Source: Spirometra erinaceieuropaei
Lineage: Eukaryota > Platyhelminthes > Cestoda > Diphyllobothriidea > Diphyllobothriidae
Reading direction: 5' to 3'
Assembly: GCA_902702965.1 (NCBI GenBank)
Contig: CACRXP010000381.1
Span: 4,836-68,835 of the forward strand
DNA length: 64,000 nucleotides
The notes under the pieces are model-generated. The model worked only from the letters and a program-made list of their open reading frames with translations. It was not told the DNA's origin and made no database searches. The translations under genes were made by a program, and so were the position numbers. This document shows positions 59,279-64,000 of this stretch, one piece after another; within the stretch, counting starts at the first letter, position 1; the number at the start of each line of letters is the position of its first letter.

Positions 59279-59744
59279 GATCACCGAGTCGATGCCAAAG
59301 AAGCCTTTCAGATTGTCTACCGGACACCAGCAGGCTTCCCCAAAGGCCTACGCCAACGGGTGCTAGCTACAGCTGAGGCAGTGGCTATACGGCTAGCCAA
59401 TCCAGTTCTATGCTGTCAGAAGACTCTGACACAGGCGCTCTGTCTTCCGTGGCCGACGCCGACCCGAACGTCGCTCCAACCTCCTGATGCCAGGGTGGGT
59501 GCACAAGGTACACGACGTACTCACAGCCTATGCCCCCCCCTCTTCCTCGCCCCCTGAACCCAATTACCAGGACACGCCGACCACGCCATAGCACGCCTCG
59601 TCATGCGAGTGGCGTGGGAACGATCGATGTTAGTGGTCCCCGAACCATTTATAAGTCATGTAATTCGCATAACTTAAACTTCATTGTAACCGTTTTGGCC
59701 TGATGAAGAGTTACTGAAAACACGTGTTCGCCAATTTGACTTTT
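59279..59744 (+). mobile_element. element S, 466-bp ribozyme-bearing short retroelement
   Basis: Flanked by the 5-bp duplication CAACG (59274-59278 and 59745-59749). The uninterrupted W module at 57030-57050 gives the empty site. The frame from 59279 to 59557 reads RVDAKEAFQIVYRTPAGFPK, then LRQRVLATAEAVAIRL, then NPVLCCQKTLTQALCLPWP, shared with copies at 38965 (minus) and 63403. A C-rich tract follows at about 59530, and the 3' end holds a hammerhead ribozyme (59695-59734). Hammerhead SINEs are known in schistosomes; whether this is one of those, a truncated PLE or LINE, or something new is open. Confidence 0.8.
59695..59734 (+). ncRNA. type I hammerhead ribozyme
   Basis: All core pieces are in order: stem I TTGGC (59695-59699), CTGATGA (59700-59706), a short stem II of two base pairs closing a five-base loop (59707-59715), GAA (59716-59718), the self-complementary AACACGTGTT as stem III (59719-59728), cleavable C at 59729, and stem I partner GCCAA (59730-59734). 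Stem I pairs perfectly over 5 bp. The tiny loop of the palindromic stem III suggests dimer action, as described for PLE and retrozyme hammerheads. Weak point: stem II is very short. Predicted cut is 3' of C59729, close to the 3' end of element S. Confidence 0.78.
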
Positions 59745-59893
59745 CAACGATAAATTAATTACGTGCACAGTACAGTTTTACTATTCTAACATTCTCCTCC
59801 GCTCGGAAATGTATGTGGTTGCATGAACGAACCAACGCCCGTTAGCTGATTTTATAGCCTGTTGTTATATGACATCTTCAACCCTACTGAATG

Positions 59894-60391
59894 CAATGAT
59901 AATAAGTAACCGGACTTGACTTCTTCATTGAATATTTGCCGAAAACTACGCCGAACTTGAGTAAAGACCACGAAGCTTGAAATAATATTTATTAATATCA
60001 GCGGCGGGCTTGGGCCATTGTGAAAGTGAATGATGGAAGGCGTATATTTAGCCACTCAACCGTCAGTCGAGTTATATAGCATGAGACATTTTTCTGGTGT
60101 CTGTTTTGTTGGTATGCCAATTTCAGCCCGCCAATACAAATAATATTATTATTTAAATATGGAGCACATTCTGACAACCAGTTTTTAGTTAAAATTTATG
60201 CGCAAAGAAAAACAAGTTAACACGCGCCCTCTGACTTTTATTTCCTTCTTGACTCAGAGGTTAATGTTACCCTTAACTTAGGCTTTTGTCGGGATCAAGG
60301 CTGCGCACTGTTTTACCGGCATCAGGCATACTGACCTATTGGTCGTTTCGCCACTCCAATATATGTTCGGTCATTAGCAATACAGCCGTCT
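59894..60391. other. non-coding, nothing recognised
   Basis: No supported gene or repeat. Confidence 0.45.
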
Positions 60392-60571
60392 TTATTAACG
60401 CTGACATTGTAGAGGCGCCCCAATTGCATTTTTTGCAGGAAACACAAGAAGTACACATCGCCTGCAGCAACGTCACCAAGACTAATTTGCCAGTTGTTTT
60501 TTTTTAATGGTGTATCAGCGAACAGTCGTTTACGTACACTTTTTATTTTCTCCATCAGACCATTATGGGTA
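60392..60571 (+). repeat. direct repeat R, copy 1
   Basis: About 180 bp repeated at 62952-63150: cattgtagaggcgc, ttgcaggaaacacaagaagt, gtatcagcgaacagtcgttt, ccagaccattatgggt. Overlapping frames are not supported as genes. Confidence 0.88.
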
Positions 60572-61699
60572 CATCAGTAAAATGTTGCATGACTGCGCAT
60601 GCAGTCCCGAGTAACTTCCCTGTAAGGTGGATGGAGAACAAGAAACGTGAGCGATAAGGGACAGTGCTTTCTGGCGTGGTATTGTCCCATATTCATGACT
60701 GATGCACATCGGTTATTGGCATCGGCTTGATGTATCGTGTCTTTGAATTGCAAATTTGTGTCCCAATGCAGTCTGCCAAGAAAAACATCTGCTTTGGTTG
60801 AACACTGAGTATCTGTATATCGAATTTTTCTGTGAGAGCAAACAGACATGAAAATGGGAATTGGAATCATCAATATCTACACAACGCGCAATTTTCACTC
60901 CTGAAATCAAACATCGGCACTCTTTTGCTATAAATAAGTTTGGCGGGATTCAGTGATATATTGTGTTTGTTTCAAACGCTGCCATTTAAACATTCACAGA
61001 ATGTGACAAACTACATGCTGCTCTTAAATATAATCCAGTAAGTTTTAACAATCTTCATTTTATCATTGTTGTGTTTGTTTTTAAACGCCGGCGGCATGTA
61101 CCTCCACGTGAAAAGGCCCTTGCATGTGAACAAAAATGCCCTTTAATTTCTGCCATGTATAGTAAATTTAATTATTGAAGTCTGATAACCTCACAAGGAT
61201 TTCTGAATTCGGAAACAATGCCTTACAACATACACTCGCCCGCTTCGCTGCTGCGAGTACATCTGCGATGGATATCTGTTGTTCGTTTTCATAGTCAGCA
61301 GAAGATTAATCCATGTTGAAATTAAAATGGTGAGCAGGCCAAGATCTTGAAGGAAGACTCATTGCATATTTGTTTACACATTAATTATTATTTTAACTCA
61401 GTTTATCATAAAAAGAATTATCGTACACGTATGTATAATTTCGGGAATAAGGTTAATGTGATTTTATCTCTGAGAAATGCGGGCGATTATGAAGTCCCTT
61501 GCGAAGAGGTTTAATTGAATGAGGACTTTCCGCATAGCTTAAGCGGCTTACCATCGTCTATGATGTCAAAGGCTTTTTATTAGCAATGCACTATTTCGGT
61601 CCCGTAGTAAGATAAAAAACAGTTCTTGCTCAAAATCGACTTTGCCATGTAAATAAGCGCAGTCGGAATTTTCGCATTCCATTCGGTCGCCTCAATGTA
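60572..61699. other. non-coding, nothing recognised
   Basis: The minus frame at 60574-60873 has no domain features. Confidence 0.4.
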
Positions 61700-62694
61700 C
61701 AGTGCGTGACCTATCTCATGAAATGTTGGCTGAAATTCTGAAATGCGTTTTCGATTAGGAAGGATAACTTGGTCGCGGTTGTGATACTGATTATCTTAAG
61801 GCATACTCTTATAACAACGTAGACTTGGCAGAATGTCGGCTTTAAAATGCACTTCTTTTCCATCTCCTGTAGAAAGCGTGCTCGATAAAAAAATGACTAC
61901 GTAAGTAGCATGAATTTTTCCCATTAATTTTCGATGGTCTTGGAAATTCAAATATATTTTATAGAAACCACAAACAAAAATATGATTTCTTTTAATCAAT
62001 CAATAGAGAATCGCGTCTTCTTTATATTTTATACTTAAAGAAAGAGTATAATTAGGTTTTAAAAAAGCTTCTAATTATGAGACTTTTTAAGATCGCGATA
62101 TGCCCATTCACATAGCATCGTACCTGGCCGTTTACCACTGCTCGTCATGAAATACACATATGGTCCACATCCATTGCAAAATTGTATGGCTCCTGTATGA
62201 TATCTCTTTAATGACATAGAAAAATATGGGATTTTCTTTATGTGGAACGCTTGCACCTTGTAGAGTGTAATCACTAAGCGCTAATGCAACGAATGATCAG
62301 GCTCCAAATTTTTCGGCAATTAGAAAACTTTTTTAAAACCTAATTACACTCCTTTCTTAAGTAAGGAATATAAAGGGAACATAATTCTCTATTGATTGAC
62401 TAAAAGAAAGCATGTTTTTGTTTGTGGTTTCTATAAAATATATTTGAATTTACAGGACCATCGAAAATCAACGGGAAAAATGCTTGCTATATAAGTAGTC
62501 ATCTTTTACTGAGCGCGGTTTCTACAGGATATTGAAAAGAAGTGCATTTAAAAGCCGACATCCTGCCGAGTCCAAAATGCTATAAGAGTGTGCCTTATGA
62601 TAATCAGTATCACAACCGCGACCAAGTAGTCCTTCCTAATCGAAAACGCATTTTAGACTTTCAGTCAACATTTCATGTGATATGTCACGCACTG
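61700..62694 (+). mobile_element. foldback element FB-F, full length
   Basis: A 995-bp element with ends CAGTGCGTGACCTATCTCAT and a matching complement, and exact TA duplications at 61698-61699 and 62695-62696. Arms of about 400 bp. Closest relative is FB-E (41444). Minus frames inside it (61796-61999, 62071-62274) are fortuitous. Confidence 0.92.
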
Positions 62695-62696
62695 TA

Positions 62697-62951
62697 GCAC
62701 TCACTTTTTAACATTAAAACAGTTCCAGTAAGCAATTTGGGAACCATTACTTAGACTGTCGTAGAGCACACGATGTATGACGAATTATATAGTTCGATTT
62801 TCTGCACGAAAACGAACAACAGGCGTAGACCCGATAGTTGGGGCCCGTGAGAAGGGATTGATGATGCATTAAGGCTGCTGAATACGCAAACCAGAGACAA
62901 GCGTTCGAACCTGAACGTTTACTGGGCCATGGACTTCAGTAGTTTCGTAAA
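62697..62951. other. non-coding, nothing recognised
   Basis: Contains gcgttcgaacctg, a B-box-like string without a convincing A box. Confidence 0.4.
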
Positions 62952-63150
62952 TGTTAAGCTGGCATTGTAGAGGCGCTCAAATTGCAGTTTTTGCAGAAAA
63001 CACAAGAAGTACTCATCGCCTACAGCAACGTCACCTAGACTAATTTGTCAGTTGTTTTTTATTGGTGTATCAGCGAACAGTCGTTTACGTACACTTTTTC
63101 TTTTCTCCACCAGACCATTTTATTTTCTCCGCCAGACCATTATGGGTTCA
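62952..63150 (+). repeat. direct repeat R, copy 2, with an internal 27-bp duplication
   Basis: Matches 60392-60571. Near its end the ttttctccaccagaccatt block is doubled (63105-63141). Confidence 0.87.
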
Positions 63151-63402
63151 AATGCGAGATGCCAGGAGTCTGAGAACGAAAAGGCAGAGTGTCTTTTTAC
63201 TGAGGCGAGTAAAGACAAGCGGCGGCCAGGGTAGTCTTTACAATGCATGACATGTTTTAGAGTTGCGAAAATTCCCATTAAAGAATTCAAAAGACAAGTT
63301 GGTGGGCATAGGTAAGCTTTTGATAAATTCTCATCAGGCCAATAAATTTTTATTGCTGTCGAAAAGAGCAAAAGGAAAATGAGAGGAAGCAGAAGGTATT
63401 CT
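63151..63402. other. non-coding with a minus-strand S-like 3' end
   Basis: The complement of 63295-63358 reads ttggcctgatgagaatttat then caaaagcttacc, matching the 3' end of element S with AAAA in place of GAAA. Confidence 0.45.
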
Positions 63403-63818
63403 CTGACTGGGGTAGATGCCGGACAGGCATTCCGAGTGATTGACAAGGTCCCGTCAAGCTAGGCAAAATCACTTGGACAGGGTCTGTTGGCAACAGCAGA
63501 GGCAGCTGCGATCAGGCTATACACACCAGTTCTATGTACACAAAAGAACTTCGTACAGGCCCCACATTAACTATGGACCAAAAGTCCCCGTGTCAGCCAC
63601 CTACGTATAATTACCTGTCCCAGTGCCCACCTTCTCCTTCTCCCCCCTGACACTAACGGTAATTTTATTTTTCCCTCACCCTCCAAACCCCACCTACAGA
63701 ATAACTCCTGCTAGCCCGAATTTTTCTTTGAATTATTTCCTCAGAAATATGAATTTATAGGCCTGATGAGTATTTATCGAAAGCCTTCGTATACTTGCCG
63801 AATTTTCTTTTGAATGCA
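63403..63818 (+). mobile_element. element S, second plus-strand copy (decayed)
   Basis: Aligns with 59279-59744: gtagatgccggacaggcatt, then a product LLATAEAAAIRLYTPVLCTQ interrupted by stops, a C-rich tract at 63625-63650, and a 3' end gcctgatgagtatttatcga. The CTGATGA (63763-63769) and GAAA (63779-63782) are kept, but stem II no longer pairs and stem III is reduced to two pairs. Confidence 0.7.
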
Positions 63819-64000
63819 TGACGTGTTTTGTGATAAATGCTTCAAACATGTTTTTTTAAATTTTAAAGGCCGTTTTTCGAACGCTACACTGAGCTGATTG
63901 CTAGTTCTTTTGCGTTCCCTCAACATAGGTGGACCCATAATTAGATTTCGAGTCACAAACATAATTGGAGAATGGGTCGATAGGTAAGGCATAATATCTC
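63819..64000. other. non-coding to window edge
   Basis: Nothing recognised. Confidence 0.4.

Larger units (their letters stand above)
58790..59893 (-). repeat. composite repeat W(-), other terminal module, interrupted by S
   Basis: Matches the complement of 31440-32062. The module is split by the 466-bp element S at 59279-59744. Confidence 0.8.

Noticed and set aside
62913..62930. tRNA-like B box gcgttcgaacctg
   Set aside because: No matching A box or acceptor stem.

Overview
This window looks like intron and intergenic DNA of a repeat-rich, AT-rich metazoan nuclear genome. There are no operons, no ribosome binding sites and almost no long reading frames. Short exons with GT..AG borders, Penelope-like elements (PLEs) with GIY-YIG nuclease domains, a hammerhead-ribozyme-bearing short retroelement, tRNA-derived SINEs and decayed TTAGGG-type arrays together suggest a flatworm, most likely a large-genome tapeworm. 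That placement is inference; no sequence search was possible.

Genes. I can support only exon pieces, all on the plus strand. Three fibronectin type III (FN3) exons lie at 548-814, 19071-19343 and 26391-26663. All are phase 1-1 (symmetric) and could belong to one multi-FN3 protein. A likely terminal exon with a nearby AATAAA lies at 40515-40658, and a weaker candidate terminal exon at 53640-53874. Introns and intergenic DNA cannot be told apart over most of the rest.

Layout. 1-14970: a (GAT)n microsatellite, FN3 exon 1, a long-armed foldback element (1489-2462) abutting a telomere-like array, a retroelement 3' end with a hammerhead-like core (4160-4600, minus), an old tandem duplication (4850-6780), two more foldback elements, and further telomere-like arrays. 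14971-27755: a recent tandem segmental duplication, interrupted by an 890-base N gap (20436-21325). Each copy carries an FN3 exon; only the second carries a 5'-truncated PLE flanked by 61-bp direct repeats. 27756-31350: a decayed PLE on the minus strand and a small TA-flanked inverted-repeat element. 31351-36000 and 56190-59893: two copies, in opposite orientation, of a composite repeat with long direct terminal modules (called W here). The minus copy was hit by a 466-bp element (called S) with a 5-bp target duplication and a hammerhead ribozyme at its 3' end. 36000-56190: a truncated foldback next to the terminal exon, a full foldback (41444-42439), a repeat called Q, a foldback nested inside another at a TA (50577-52345), a PLE relic, and a cluster of tRNA-Arg-like SINEs. 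59894-64000: direct repeats bracketing another full foldback (61700-62694) and a second plus-strand copy of S.

How it fits together. Most of the window is the product of non-autonomous or dead mobile elements. The strongest signals are the ribozyme-bearing element S, the foldback family with its reconstructable TA target, and the duplication that added a frame-compatible FN3 exon whose two copies differ only at silent sites.
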